Assembly (NCBI RefSeq): GCF_050947875.1
Contig: NC_134568.1
Location: 197,132,353-197,196,352 of the forward strand
Length of the DNA stretch: 64,000 nt
Direction: 5' to 3'
Source: Dermacentor variabilis
Taxonomy: Eukaryota > Arthropoda > Arachnida > Ixodida > Ixodidae
Below, in pieces: positions 33,358 to 44,759 of the stretch. Position 1 is the first letter of the stretch. Every line of letters starts with the position of its first letter. The notes under the pieces were generated by a model that ran no database searches, was not told the origin of the DNA, and was given only the letters and a program-made list of their open reading frames with translations. Made by a program: the position numbers and the translations under genes.

Positions 33358-33924
33358 GGTTGCATTGGAGGAGGAGCGAAGAAAGGAATTAAGTTCGAGC
33401 CGGCGCTTTGACAACCGGAGACTCGCAGGAAGAGGGGGGAGGGGGGCGGCGTGTACACCCAGCGGCAAACGATGGGGGCAGAAGCGCGCGCAGCAAGCGG
33501 ACAACACGATAAAGGGAGGAGGGAAGAGATAGCAGCGACTGACTGATGCCGCTGACGCCGATAGTGAGTCAACCCCAGCTGCGGAGTTGGTTTCAGGGAC
33601 AACGAATAACCGGCGCGCCGGCAACTGAAGAGCACCCTATCCGCCACACAAGAACGGGGGGGGGGGACCCTTTCCTCCTCTTTCTGCATGGCGGCGACGG
33701 TGTTCTATGCAGTCACGTTATCTTGACTCTCTAGCGGCGTCAGCGGCATCCAGCGGTATCAGTCGGTCGCTGCTAGCGCTGGGGGGATGAAAGGGGGGCG
33801 GAGCTGGTTACGAGGCCGACGACGACGCCGACGCGAAACCCAGGAACGGACGCCAAAGAGCTGCGCTTTAAAATACGAAAACCCGCGCGGAATTACGATC
33901 ACAACGCACGCAGTTTGCCCGGGC

Positions 33925-34140
33925 TGCGTATTTCCAACTGCTCGTAGGTACAGCGGGGCGTGCAACTTGCGGAGACGACGGACGTTTGCGCGCATGCGCG
34001 AGTGAGAGCGGGTGCGAGAGAGGAAATGTGGGGAGTTTTGCTCCTTGAAAATTCGACTCTGCCTAGGTACTACGGAGGAGTTTCTTGGCGCTCGGTGTAT
34101 GCCCTTGTCCCTAGGCGTGCCGGCAGAAGTCGCGGGGCGC
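33925..34140 (-). repeat. Unit R, 3' portion, inverted
   Basis: Read reversed it gives cacgcctagggacaaggg, tccgtagtacctaggcagag, tctctcgcacccgctctcac, gcacgccccgctgtacctac and gagcagttggaaatacgc, colinear with 34755-34965. With that copy it forms an inverted pair around 34140-34755. Confidence 0.75.
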
Positions 34141-34204
34141 GGTTGCGCTGCACTTAGCATCGCAAGTTGGCGGCTCGACGCAATCATATCCAATCGATCA
34201 TGTT

Positions 34205-34965
34205 TTTACTAATGAAAACAACGTGTCATTATTTCGCATTATTGGCGGCGCCTCCAGGACGCCAAAGCGGCAACGGGGATATCAAAGCTAGAAGCCGGAC
34301 TCGTCCGTGGGTTGGGGCACGCAGAGGCCTGCGCGTGCCAGGGAAGTATAAGATCGGCTGTCCGCTATCGCGGACAGCCAATGTTTTATGCGAACACCCC
34401 CAGGCACGCTTCGGCCTCTGCGGCCCCAACCCACGGGCCGCCCGGCTTCCAGCTTTGATCCCCCCGCTACCGCTTGGGTGCCCCGGAGATCCTGCGCCGC
34501 CTGCTTTAATATAACCTCAGGTGCCCTCCTGAGGCCTCCGTTTGCCGGTTACATGTGCCTTCCTGGAGCAGTGCTCGTAAAAAAACCGACCTATTGTCGC
34601 GACGAAAAAAGCGACCCGCGACTTATAAAACACCAGTCAGAACATTGTCCCTTCAGACACAGCGATCACGAAGCGGCGGCGTCCGCGCCCACTGCCTCAC
34701 CGCGCGGGCAGCCGCGGCGGAGCGTATAAACCAACTCGACCGAACTCCGCAATGCCGGCATGTCTAGGGGACAAGCGAATACAGCGCGCTCTAAGAAACC
34801 TCCTCCGTAGTGCCTAGGCTGAGTCATATATTCAAGGAGCAAAAGCCCCCAGATTTTCTCTCTCGCGCCCGCTCTTACACGCGCCGGCGCAGAAACGTCG
34901 AGCTCTTTCAAAAGTGGCACGCCCCGCTGTATCTACGAGCAATTCTAAATACGCGCCCGGGCTTG
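34205..34965 (+). repeat. Unit R, most complete copy
   Basis: Contains all landmarks without interruption: gcattattggcggcgcctcc, cgcggacagccaatg, ggccccaacccacgggccgc, gagatcctgcgccgcctgct, ggttacatgtgcc, gcgacgaaaaaagcgacccg, tctagggg, ctccgtagtgcctagg, tctctcgcgcccgctcttac, gcacgccccgctgtatctac. About 760 bp. No ORF with a domain and no clear terminal repeats, so the class is unknown. Confidence 0.75.
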
Positions 34966-35187
34966 CCTGCACGCCGCGCAAAGAATCGTTCCGGAACTCA
35001 CGTTGGTTCGCCGTCGTCACGTGAGACGCGTCGGGCGGGTGACGCGAGCGGCAGCTACCGGCGCGGGCGCAAGAAACCTAGCAGTGCAAGCTCTCCACGC
35101 CGCCGCGCGTCAATATGCGATGCAGCCTCCGCGCCTGACGCCGTACGCGTGCGGCCGCGTACCAGCGCGTACGTCTGGTTGGGGCTA

Positions 35188-35439
35188 CACTCTTAAGCAA
35201 AATTACACCCTTTTGCCACACAATAATCGTCATCTGTCTTGTCTGCATTTCATTTCTTTAACGCGGCGAGCCCGGTACTTCCCAGTAACGAACGGCATGC
35301 GCGTTATCAGCATGACATAGCATTCCCGACAGGAAAGTAGCGGGCGCGGCGTTTTCAAGGAAAGAAACGCAACCAAGGCAGATGGTTATTGTTGTGTGGC
35401 AGAAATACACTCCAAAGGGTGTAACTTTGCCTAAGAGTG
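35188..35439 (+). mobile_element. Terminal-inverted-repeat MITE, copy 2
   Basis: 252 bp. Starts CACTCTTAAGCAAAATTACA and ends, reversed, CACTCTTAGGCAAAGTTACA. It directly abuts the next copy. Left of it, gcgtacgtctggttggggct matches the reversed sequence at 32409-32430. Confidence 0.85.
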
Positions 35440-35704
35440 CACTCTTAGAAAAATTTACACCCTTTGGGGCTTATCTTGTCCCACAACAATAGTCATCTGT
35501 CTTGCCCGCGTTTCCTTTCTTTAACGCTGCGAGCCCGGTACTTCCCAGTCACGAACGGCACGCGCGTTATCAGTGTGACGCAGCATTCTCGACAGGAAAG
35601 TAGCGAACGCCGAGTTTTCAAGAAAGGAAACGCAAGCTAGGCAGATAACGATTATTGTTGTGGGACAAATATACACCCCAAAGGGTGCAACCGTTTTAAG
35701 AGTG
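35440..35704 (+). mobile_element. Terminal-inverted-repeat MITE, copy 3 (tandem to copy 2)
   Basis: 265 bp. Starts CACTCTTAGAAAAATTTACA and ends, reversed, CACTCTTAAAACGGTTGCAC. Internal sequence (tttctttaacg, gcgagcccggtacttcccag, gacaggaaagtagcg) is colinear with copy 2. Confidence 0.85.
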
Positions 35705-38700
35705 TGTATAAACAAGAGCGGACGCGCCTCGCGAGTAATGGCGATTTGCATCCACAATGACGCGCGGCAGCGCGCGCTCACTGGGCTCGCTCACAGACTC
35801 CTTGGCAGGCGCCACTTCGGACTTTGTTATCGACAGTGTTTCAAAATGCTTCGATATGTATAAACGTAATTGTTGCATTTTTATAGCTAAAAAGGAAAGA
35901 ACCACTTTCTTCCATGATATAAATTTGCTTCATTGAGGGTTGAACGTTCCGCGCCGTAGCTGCGTAGCCAGGCGCGCCGACGCGAGGCAAACCACGCGGG
36001 CGATAAGAGAGCTCTTCCCCGACGCGTACGAGCCATGCCGCACCGTCAGCGCATGCGTGGGTGCGTGAACGCTAGCTTGCGCGCGTCCGCAAGCTTACGT
36101 GTGGTCTGGGCTATACTCTCGCCTGCGCAGAAACGTTGAGAAACGCCACGCCCCGCTATAGACCATATTGTGAGCGCAGTGGCGCCGCCTATGAGCAGCG
36201 CCATACTGGCTTGGGTGAAAGCGGTCTTTTGCATGGCAGGTATACGCTCGGCGGTAGGTTCTGGCGTTTGTTTTCGCGGTCGTGCGGTTTGTTTAGTATG
36301 ACGTGCGTCTTCTACGTGGTAAACGGTTCTGTGAGACCTGCTGAAGTGGTTTAATGTGTCATGGCCGGAATTTCTGCTGGCGTTGAGGTGGACGTAACAC
36401 GCAGCACGATGTGTGCGTGCATATTTGAGCCCACAATTAGCCTCGGAGTTCAATTGTGTATTTCTGACTGTTCCGATCACTAATGTGACCTTATTGCAAT
36501 ATTATCCTCTATTTCTAAGGTGCGGTTTAGGAGCCATGAAACATACGCGACGATCGTAACAGCGTGGGTACCGTTCTGCTACGATAGGAGCTGTGATGTT
36601 ATACTTTGACAGTCGTTCAAACTGTTCGCTGCAGGTTACATTGCGTAGCTACTTGTAGCTACTTGGTTCGATGGATAAGGTTTCCGCCTCTGAATAAAAA
36701 AGTTTTGGCAAGCAATAGTAGCATACCTTACAGTATGAATTAAGCTTGTCCAGCAAAGGGACTCTTTACGCACTGCGCGAGCGTCGTGGTAGGTGCCGGA
36801 TTACACATATCTTTGTTCTATATAGCGCATGGTCCAGCGGTTATATATTATCAGCGGTTATATATTTATAAACGTTGTGCGGCGTGACTATGCGAGGTCG
36901 TATTGCGGCGTTAGTTCGTTTTCTCTTGCTTTTTCGAGAAAGAGGATAACTGAATTTTTTTTTTTTTCGGTTGTGTTCGTTCCGTTCTCTACGGCGCACT
37001 CACACGTATTGCGAAAATTTTGTCCTCAAAAATAGGCATCGCATTTTTTTTATGCGATCCCTCTCATATATTATGGCTGTATACAGGCCAAAAAGGCAAT
37101 GCCGAAACGCACAGCTTGCATATGTATCGTGCTGGTTCACCAACTGCAGAGATCGCTGTGTTGAGCTGCGCCATCAGCCTCATGCAGGAAGGCTAGCATA
37201 GACATATGGTAATTTGAAGCCTACTAGACTTGAAATGCGCTAGAACGATGCCGGTGCATCACAAATACTTGATAGCGCCTGCCGCTTAGATGTTTCGTGG
37301 TTGCCTTAGGTTGGCGGTGCACGAGCATGCGCTCTTATGCTTTATGTTTTACTCCCTACGCCAAGTGATCAGATAGTGAGCAGATTTACCATTTCATGCT
37401 GCTAATACAGAGACGCCGGTTTTCTTTGTTGAATTAGAACCGATATAAACAAAATAGTTCACAACACATACACACATCGCGACTGATAATGTGCGTATAC
37501 CGCGGCTGATAAAGCTCGTCACATTTTTGCGCCCCCAAGAGATATTTCCGCCTACTGTAGTTACCGATGCATCGAAAAGCTTCCCTGATGACCTTATATG
37601 AACGGACATGGCGTAAATTTCACAAAGTACCATCTAAAACATCTCGAAATCGTTCCGCAGCACGTGACAGCAATACTTTCACAAGCAGTGCCATGCCGGC
37701 TCGCCCAAGCCAGAGAGGAGGAAAGCCTCTCCGCACGCCCTATCCTCCTCACCCGATGAAAAGGTCTATACCTACTAGAAATTGTCAATACGTCCCCGGG
37801 AAACGGGAATGAGTCGTCGGATGTTGGCGCCAACGCGCTTTTCTACCTTGAGACGACATACGCGACCTACCGGTGGTGATGAGCGCACGTTCTAGGCCAC
37901 GTTATCGCTATCTTGCGAAACCTAAGTGACTCAGCCCGACTCGGCTGACTGAGAAACGGCCGAAATCGCCTGTAGCGTTGCGCGCGCCAGAAGTATCCGC
38001 TTGCGCGACGCAAGAGCCGGCGCTGAAATCTCTTGTTCATTAACAAAATTTGTTGATGGGCTAGTTGGTTCATGCTTAAAGCGCTTGTCCTGTGCTTCTG
38101 TGTCTATATTCTGTCCCGTATTAGAATTGCGCTTACCAGTACTCAGTTGTTAAGCATCTCTTGTTCGATTCGTTGCTTACTCGCGCCGCGTGAGGAGATT
38201 TCAAGACGCCGCCTAACGTACATTCCTTTTTATAAATTAAAAAGACGCCGTTGTCACAACTTATGATTGTACGAAAAGGTATTAATCTTGATTACAATAC
38301 GAACGCAACAGTGAAAAGTGGACAATGTTGCAGAAAGTTTGCGATGTTCAAGCAGTATTATTTTATATAAACGCGTTCTTTTAAAAATGATGGCTCAAAA
38401 CACAAATGCCAGCACCACCCGAGGGCGATGCAAATACTATGAGCATGCGTTATGAACATAAGATTTTCATGGTGCCAAACGATGGGGAAAATGTGGCGAT
38501 ACGCACTCTCGGCCGCCATGCATATGGCTGCTCATTGGCATAATTCGCGTGGCTCGTCGCACCACAAATTATGGCGGAAAATCTCTGCAATGGCGACCCA
38601 GCGAGACGTCACGCAACGTGAAATTGACGTTTACGAAGCGGCCCATCATGTGACGCTCCCCACAGCATATTCCTTCAGCCAATCAGCAAGCTGACAGGGC

Positions 38701-39460
38701 GACTATCTTGGATCGCCACCACATATTTGCGAAATTGCAGGTGCATTGCAATGGCTTCTGTACGCTACTGCTCACTTTTTGAAGCGCTAACGTCGCTATA
38801 TAGCTCCAATGGCCAGAAAAATGTATTATTCAATAATATTTGCAGCTGTGAGGTGCAAATATTATACAAGTATTATAATATACAAGTATTACAAATATTA
38901 GCACAAGTGTTTGATACGTGCAATCTTTCGCGCGACCGCACGCGTGCGGTGCGGCTTGAGGCGATGGGCGGCTCGAGTGTAAATCGGCCCTTAGCCGCTA
39001 GCGGCCTAGCAGAGCGACAAACATTGTCCGCTTCAAGCAAGCTGCCTGAGCTGAGCGGGCTGCGCAGCACGTGGCTAGCGTTGGCATCAGAAAAGATTGG
39101 ATTGGATGCAGGAAGCAAGCTCGTTGGCTACCACGTGGTTCCCCAAGACGGCGCTTTATTTTCCACTGGACAATATGGACCGGGAACGCGTTACAAGCAC
39201 ACGTCTACATACTTCATGGACAAATGAGTTATTCATATATACGTTTTACTGTGTAAAAGTGATGAATGGGGTGTTTTTATTTTCTTTCATTACCCTGAAT
39301 TTGGCCAGAGGGCGCTGCAACTACGAAAGGTCCGCTACGCTAAACGTATAACTAAAGCGCGAAAACGCCGCTCCGCTGTGGCTTAGCGGGGCGACTCGGA
39401 GCAGAGCGTACCGTAAAGACGCTCAACTAAAACACACTATTGAACGCTTGCTTTCCTTCG
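35705..39460. other. No gene recognised; repeat fragments
   Basis: Near 36111-36160 there is a unit-R fragment (cgcagaaacgttgagaaacg, cgccacgccccgctata). Near 38057-38140 the sequence tgggctagttggttcatgct continuing to tctgtcccgtatta matches a common tick repeat also seen at 57966. ORFs at 37567-37833 and 38727-39227 have no recognised domain. Confidence 0.4.
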
Positions 39461-41760
39461 GGCGCGATCGGAGAGAGAGAGAGAGAGAGAAAAGACTTTA
39501 TTTTCATGTTGGGTGGTATGGTGGAAAGGCCCTCAGTCCAGAGCCTCGCTTGCGGCATTCTTCAGTGCAGCACTGATAAACGCCGCAAGGTACCGTTGGT
39601 CGTCGGCGCTGGCTGCTTCTGTCAGCCACCCGGCATGGGGTTTAGGGGAAAGATTTGTGGGGGCAGGAAGGGGACGTGGGGGTGGTCCACAGGACCAGAG
39701 GATATGGGATGTGTTCGGGTGTTCGCCACAATATCGGCAGGGTGGGGGATCTTCAGGTAAGAGGCCGCGGAGGAGGTGCATTCGCGCTGGTGTAGGGAGT
39801 GTTTCTGTCTGGGCCTGGCGAATCAGTACACCCTGTTCACGGGTGAGCACTTTGCTGAGCTTGGGGAACTTGCGTCTTGCCTCTTGATATGGCCGCAGAA
39901 GCAGGGGAGCCCACCTTTTCGTCTGGGCTGGTCGCGGAATGCAGGGTGCCTGGTTCAAGGTCTCGCAGGCGAGCTGATTAGCTCTTTCATTTCCCGGCAG
40001 CCCATCATGACCAGGTATCCAGATGATTTCCAGAGGACCCTGAAGGTGCTCTTGAATAAATGTCGAAATGTGAGCCGGGAGATCGTTGTGCAGCAATTCC
40101 TTGCAAGCCGCCATGGAGTTGGTAAATATGATTCTTGGGTAGGCTGACTTACTGAGGGGCATGTGTTTGATCGCGGTTGCGATGGCTGTCAGTTCCACTA
40201 AGGTCGGATCTGTCTCTGGGAGTAACTCAGTATGTACAAGTCTGGAGGTCATTATTTACGACTGCTATAGCGGAGCCCCGTGCACCAACGCTAGCATCAG
40301 CGTAGAAGTATATGCCGTCAGGGTGTCTTGCCGTGTACCTCTTGAAGTAGGCAACTCGCTGTCGTTGCCTGTCGTTGCTTCGTTCTGGATTCATATGGCG
40401 TGGCAGTGGAGCTATGGTTAGGAGTTCGCGTTGTTTCGGTGGTAGTGGGCGCGTGTTCAGAAGGGGCGCAGCTTCTGGATGATGACCGATTCTATGGAGG
40501 ATGTGCGTGCCTTGACACGTGCGCTGCAAACGCAGTTCTTGGCGACGACGATGAATGCTGACTAGTTCCGCCACCGTGTTATGGCAACCGATGTCAAGGA
40601 GGAGCTTAGTGCTGGCACTAAACGGGATGCCGATGGCCAGCTTTGTCGCCTTGCGGATGAGCGCATCAAGGCGATTAATATCTTGCTGACGGAGATCGGT
40701 ATAGGGCAGGTGATAGCGCAGGCGCGACATAATTAGTGCGTTTATTAAGTTGAAGCATATCTGCCTCTTTCGCTCCATTTGCTCGGTTAGAGACCCTACG
40801 CATCATGTGCAGCACCTGTTCTCCTTGCCTGAGCAGGTGATGCACCGTTGCAGCGGGACCTCCATCTTTCTGGATATGGAGACCGAGGATCTTAATACAT
40901 TTTCGTTGGGAAATCGGCATGCCTTCGTTTACAATTTGTGTGGTGGGCGGTCTCCATCTTTTGTGGTGGACCAGTAGCAACTCAGATTTTTCCGGCGCAC
41001 ATCTAAGGCCAATAGTTTGAGCAGACTCATGCACCCTGTTCATAGCCTGTTGGAGAGTTTCTTGGATATGCCCTGGTGAACCTGTGTTGATCCAGATGGT
41101 GATGTCATCTGCGTAGATTGCATATTTGATGTCGGGGATATCTCGTAGCGCTCTATGGACTACGCACATGGCAAGATTAAAGAGTGTGGGCGAGATCACG
41201 GAACCCTGCGGGATACCTCTCTGCGGATGGGGATACTGTTGTGAGGGGATGTCGCCTACTCGTAGCGTGTATGTGCGACTCCGTAAGAAGTGCCTAATAT
41301 AGTTATAAAGTTTGGTTCCGCAGCAAGTAGCTTCGAGCTCTTGCAGCATAGCATTGTGGTCAACATAGTCAAAAGCTTTCTTGAGGTCTATGGCAAGAAT
41401 AGCTTTAAGTTGAGCGCTTCTTGTTTCCTTCGTGATTTCTTCGTGTAGCTGCAGCAGAACGTCTTGAGTAGATAAGTGATGTCTGTATCCAATCAAATTA
41501 TGGGGTAGGTGTTGTGATTGCTCAAGATGACTAAGAAGTCTGTTAAGCGCGATGCGCTCCATTAGCTTACCCACGCATGATGTTAGCGATATTGGACGCA
41601 GATCGCTATGGCTTGGGGCTTGCCAGGCTTCGGAATGAAAATTATGCTGGCAGTCTTCCACTCTTCTGGCAAGCTGCCCGTGTCCAAAACATTGTTAATT
41701 TGCTGAAGTAAGAATGCATGATCGGCTTCTGTAAGGTTGCGGAGCTGGCGCGATCGGAGA
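39461..41760 (-). mobile_element. I-type LINE, 5'-truncated, with 14-bp target duplication
   Basis: GGCGCGATCGGAGA occurs at 39461-39474 and again at 41747-41760, directly flanking the element body 39475-41746. The 3' end has a CT-repeat tail (GA on the plus strand, 39475-39489) followed inward by AATAAAG. The host sequence around the site is GC-rich, nontranscribed in appearance. Confidence 0.9.
39533..41740 (-). pseudogene. I-type LINE ORF2: RT and RNase H domains with frameshifts
   Basis: Domains in order on the minus strand: GSLPEEWKTASIIFIPKPGK (41.66 kb), LRPISLTSCVGKLMERI, AILAIDLKKAFDYVDH (motif A), QRGIPQGSVISPTLFN (motif B), YAIYADDITIWI (motif C, YADD). The connection region follows, then RNase H with YADASVG (Asp), LVELTAIATAI (Glu), IIFTNSMAACKEL where the third acidic residue is Asn, and WIPGHDGLPGNERANQLA. 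The C-terminal knuckle CRYCGEHPNTSHILWSC is intact. Three frameshifts, near 41605, 40775 and 40250, break it. EN and ORF1 are absent through 5' truncation. RNase H marks it as I-group rather than CR1. Confidence 0.9.
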
Positions 41761-42079
41761 TCTTCGTTCGATACGCGTTCTGTTCGGATGCTGCTACGTC
41801 ACAAACTCGCAGTATTCAAATTTGTGAGAACGGGGCGGAGAGCAGCTAATCGGCAAGCGGTGAACTCCCCGGAAGTATACTTCCCTCGTTTGTCTTCTGC
41901 TTGCAGACAGTATACTACAAAGCGAAAGGTTTCTCGTCTTCTAATGAATGAAATCTTCTCAAGCTTCTTCTCAAGCATAAACACGTTTTCAAATAGTAAT
42001 ACGTGTGACTACATTTTATAACTAGTAGTTTCTCAGCGTCGCCCGTAGGTGGTGTCGCGCACAGCGAGGAAAACAAAAA
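41761..42079. other. No gene recognised
   Basis: Continuation of the pre-insertion sequence right of the LINE. No feature identified. Confidence 0.4.
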
Positions 42080-42270
42080 CTACGGGAACAGTGGCGCACT
42101 TTTCGAGAGTCAACAACATTCTAGTGGCTCGCTGGCACCCGATGATAGGGTCGAGTTCACCGCACAACCAACGCACTATTTGTTTCGCGAAACGAAAGTG
42201 ACGCTGGAATTCGCCTTCTGCCATTTCTTCAAACGCGTTTCGCACCTCCATTGCACTCATTCCTCCTCGA
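42080..42270 (-). pseudogene. PIF/Harbinger-like transposase N-terminal fragment
   Basis: The frame contains FEEMAEGEFQRHFRFAKQIV then RWLCGELDPIIGCQRATRM and LLTLEKCAT, resembling the N-terminal helical region of HARBI1-type transposases (F...FR..K..V..L...L...R....L....K.L..L). The frame ends at 42033 before any DDE residue. Flanking frame up to 42491 is not convincing. Family call is tentative. Confidence 0.45.
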
Positions 42271-42904
42271 GCAACGCCACTGCAGCAACCGAAGTTCCCA
42301 TCGCAAGAGCCATTTTCTTGAATTAAACTATGGATTGGATCCGAACGTGCCATTCCGCGACCGAAACCGCCGTTTGGATCCAATCCACCACACGCGCCAT
42401 ACGAAGCCGGTCTCGTACGAGCGTCTGATCGCTCCAAACTTCCCAAGTCCCGTCGCGTTCGGCGCCTCGCAGACGACGTGCTCGGTTGCAATATGATTGA
42501 CAGGATCGTGTCGTCATTTTGACGTCACCAAAAACGTGGCCGCGCCCCGCGGCTGGCGTCATCGGCGCGGAGTAGGCCAATTGTGCGCGCCGGTAACCGA
42601 CCGAACGCGCCGAACAACGACCTCCGATCGCTCCCTTGTATTCCGTTCCGGTTATCAGCAGGTCCCGCACGTCTGCGAGCTACAGGGTTAGTATACTTTG
42701 TTAGCTGCTTGCTTCATGCACTGTGACAACGCTCTTGCGCGCCCGCGATTTTTTTTTATGTCATGTATTCTCAGAGTCCAGCCTGTTCTTTTTTTTTTTT
42801 TTTTCTATCTGGATGTCTATGTTGCACAGCAGGGCCTCGATGCGTTCTGCCTCCGCTCGAAGAAGAGCGCATTGGGGTGGCCAAGCTAAAGGTGCGGTAT
42901 AGTC
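42271..42904. other. No gene recognised
   Basis: GC-rich to 42690, followed by T-rich tracts (42748-42756 and 42789-42804). No domain. Confidence 0.4.
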
Positions 42905-43640
42905 TGGCATGCGGAGGAGGAGGAAAAATATATTTTGACAAAGAATTTGGGACCTCCCAGGCCCCCTGGGTCCCCGCACGACCCCACTGCACTCAAGCGT
43001 TCATGTTCAACATATCCATGATGCTGGCAGCTCGGCTGGCGGCGATCTTCTGCCTTGCTGTGTCCATGGAGTGTAGTGAGAGGTTTGGAGTGGTACCGGC
43101 CCTCCGGGGGGAAGAGAAGCCAGGCAAGCCAGGAGTATATGGGTGAAGTTTGCTTTCGGCGCATTACACAGAGGTCAAGAAGGTGGGATGGGTCAGTAGT
43201 GGGATAGGAGGGATGGAGTAGATAGCGTGCGCGTTTGCAGACGGCGCCATAAGTGTTGCTCCCAGGTAGTGAGGGAAGAGTGAGGGGTAGGGTATATTTG
43301 CCTCTCGGCACGAGCATTCGCAATGAGGTCAGCAAAGGTACACGCGCTCTCCCTCGAGAAACCCCCCATGAGGTCCGCCTTTGCCCAGTTTCTCAACCCT
43401 TGGGCTAAAGAATTGGCGGCCTCATTGCCGGGGTTTCTCGAGCGCGTGGGCACCCAGTTGAGCTCAGTGCTGCGGTAGAAGGGAGGGCTCTGGGTCAGTA
43501 TGTGAAAGGTGGCAGGGGGAACTGTGCCCCTAGCATAATTCAGCAGTGCAGTTTTACAGTCACTCAGGATGTAGGTAGCACTGGAGCTGCCGAGCGCTAG
43601 CACTATAGCACTCTTTCGCTTCCTCTGGGTCTGTTCCCGG
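42905..43640 (-). pseudogene. RNase H and 3' end of the I-type LINE
   Basis: Minus-strand readings: SSATYILSDCKTALLNYARG (acidic motif), LNWVPTRSRNPGNEAANSLA (the GNE/A motif of RNase H), then ANARAERQIYPTPHSSLT and WEQHLWRRLQTRTLSTPSLL before a stop at 43193. The reading continues, shifted, through SPIYSWLAW. The first two acidic residues of RNase H were separated from this part by the RTE insertion. The colinear domain in the copy at 39533-41740 supports the call. Confidence 0.82.
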
Positions 43641-43679
43641 GGGTAGTTCCTGTATTAAGGGAGGGGTGTACGGTGTGTA

Positions 43680-44530
43680 CACCCCTCCCTTCAGAGACCT
43701 GGATCAGAGACCTGGATTGGGAAGAATTGGGGATAAAAGTTAATGGAGAATACCTTAGTAACTTGCGATTCGCTGATGATATTGCCTTGCTTAGTAACTC
43801 AGGGGACCAATTGCAATGCATGCTCACTGACTTGGAGAGACAAAGCAGAAGAGTAGGTCTAAAAATTAATATGCAGAAAACTAAAGTAATGCTTAACAGT
43901 CTCGGGAGAGAACAGCAATTTACAATAGGCAGCGAGGCACTGGAAGTCGTAAAGGAATACATCTACTTAGGGCAGGTAGTGACGGCGGATCCGGATCATG
44001 AGACGGAAATAATCAGAAGAATAAGAATGGGCTGGAGTGCGTTTGGCAGGCATTCCCAAATCATGAACAGCAGGTTGCCGTTATCCCTCAAGAGAAAAGT
44101 ATATAATAGCTGTGTCTTACCAGTACTCACCTACGGGGCAGAAACCTGGAGGCTTACGAAAAGGGTTCTACTCAAATTGAGGACGACACAACGAGCTATG
44201 GAAAGAAGAATGATAGGTGTAACGTTAAGGGATAAGAAAAGAGCAGATTGGGTGAGGGAACAAACGCGAGTTAATGACATCTTAGTTGAAATCAAGAAAA
44301 AGAAATGGGCATGGGCAGGACATGTAATGAGGAGGGAAGATAACCGATGGTCATTAAGGGTTACGGACTGGATCCCAAGAGAAGGGAAGCGTAGCAGGGG
44401 GCGGCAGAAAGTTAGGTGGGCGGATGAGATTAAGAAGTTTGCAGGGACGGCATGGCCACAATTAGTACATGACCGGGGTTGTTGGAGAAGTATGGGAGAG
44501 GCCTTTGCCCTGCAGTGGGCGTAACCAGGC

Positions 44531-44563
<33 letters not shown>
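43680..44563 (+). mobile_element. RTE-type LINE insertion with 11-bp target duplication
   Basis: TACGGTGTGTA flanks the element at 43669-43679 and 44564-44574. It is 884 bp, 5'-truncated, with a GAT-repeat tail at 44531-44563, as usual for RTE elements. It interrupts the RNase H region of the I-type LINE on the opposite strand. Confidence 0.92.
43706..44524 (+). pseudogene. RTE reverse transcriptase, C-terminal half
   Basis: The frame is open from the 5' junction to the stop at 44522-44524. It has LRFADDIALLS (motif C, FADD), INMQKTKVMLNS, YIYLGQVV, VLPVLTYGAETWRLTKR, QRAMERRMIGV, then the RTE-specific C-terminal run KKKWAWAGHVMRREDNRWSL, VTDWIPREGKRSRGRQKVRW, ADEIKKFAGTAWPQLVHDRG and GEAFALQWA. 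Palm motifs A and B and the whole endonuclease are missing because of 5' truncation, so it is a dead insertion despite the open frame. It is much better preserved than the RTE copy at 14045-16306, implying a recent arrival. Confidence 0.9.
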
Positions 44564-44564
<1 letters not shown>

Positions 44565-44759
44565 ACGGTGTGTAAGCAACCGCTGTGGCTCCATGCTGAT
44601 CACGTGCAGCATCTACCCATATTGCATTCTGTTCATTGCCGTATGTTTTTGAAGGGCTGCTGCTCTGGCTTTTCGTCACTCACGGTTTTGGTTGGGGGCG
44701 CATGTTACGGGGGAGCGGTCGAATGCATAGCGTTTGACGAATTGCCATGGGAAAGGCTT

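Noticed and set aside
33226..33624. Upstream part of the 201-codon minus frame
   Set aside because: It is built from GC-rich direct repeats; only the last 65 residues (33019-33225) resemble a known domain.
30065..36160. CRISPR-like or satellite array
   Set aside because: Copies differ in length, orientation and spacing; there is no regular spacer pattern.
44131..44679. Minus-strand ORF with a His-rich stretch
   Set aside because: Antisense to the RTE coding region; the His run is the reversed GAT microsatellite.
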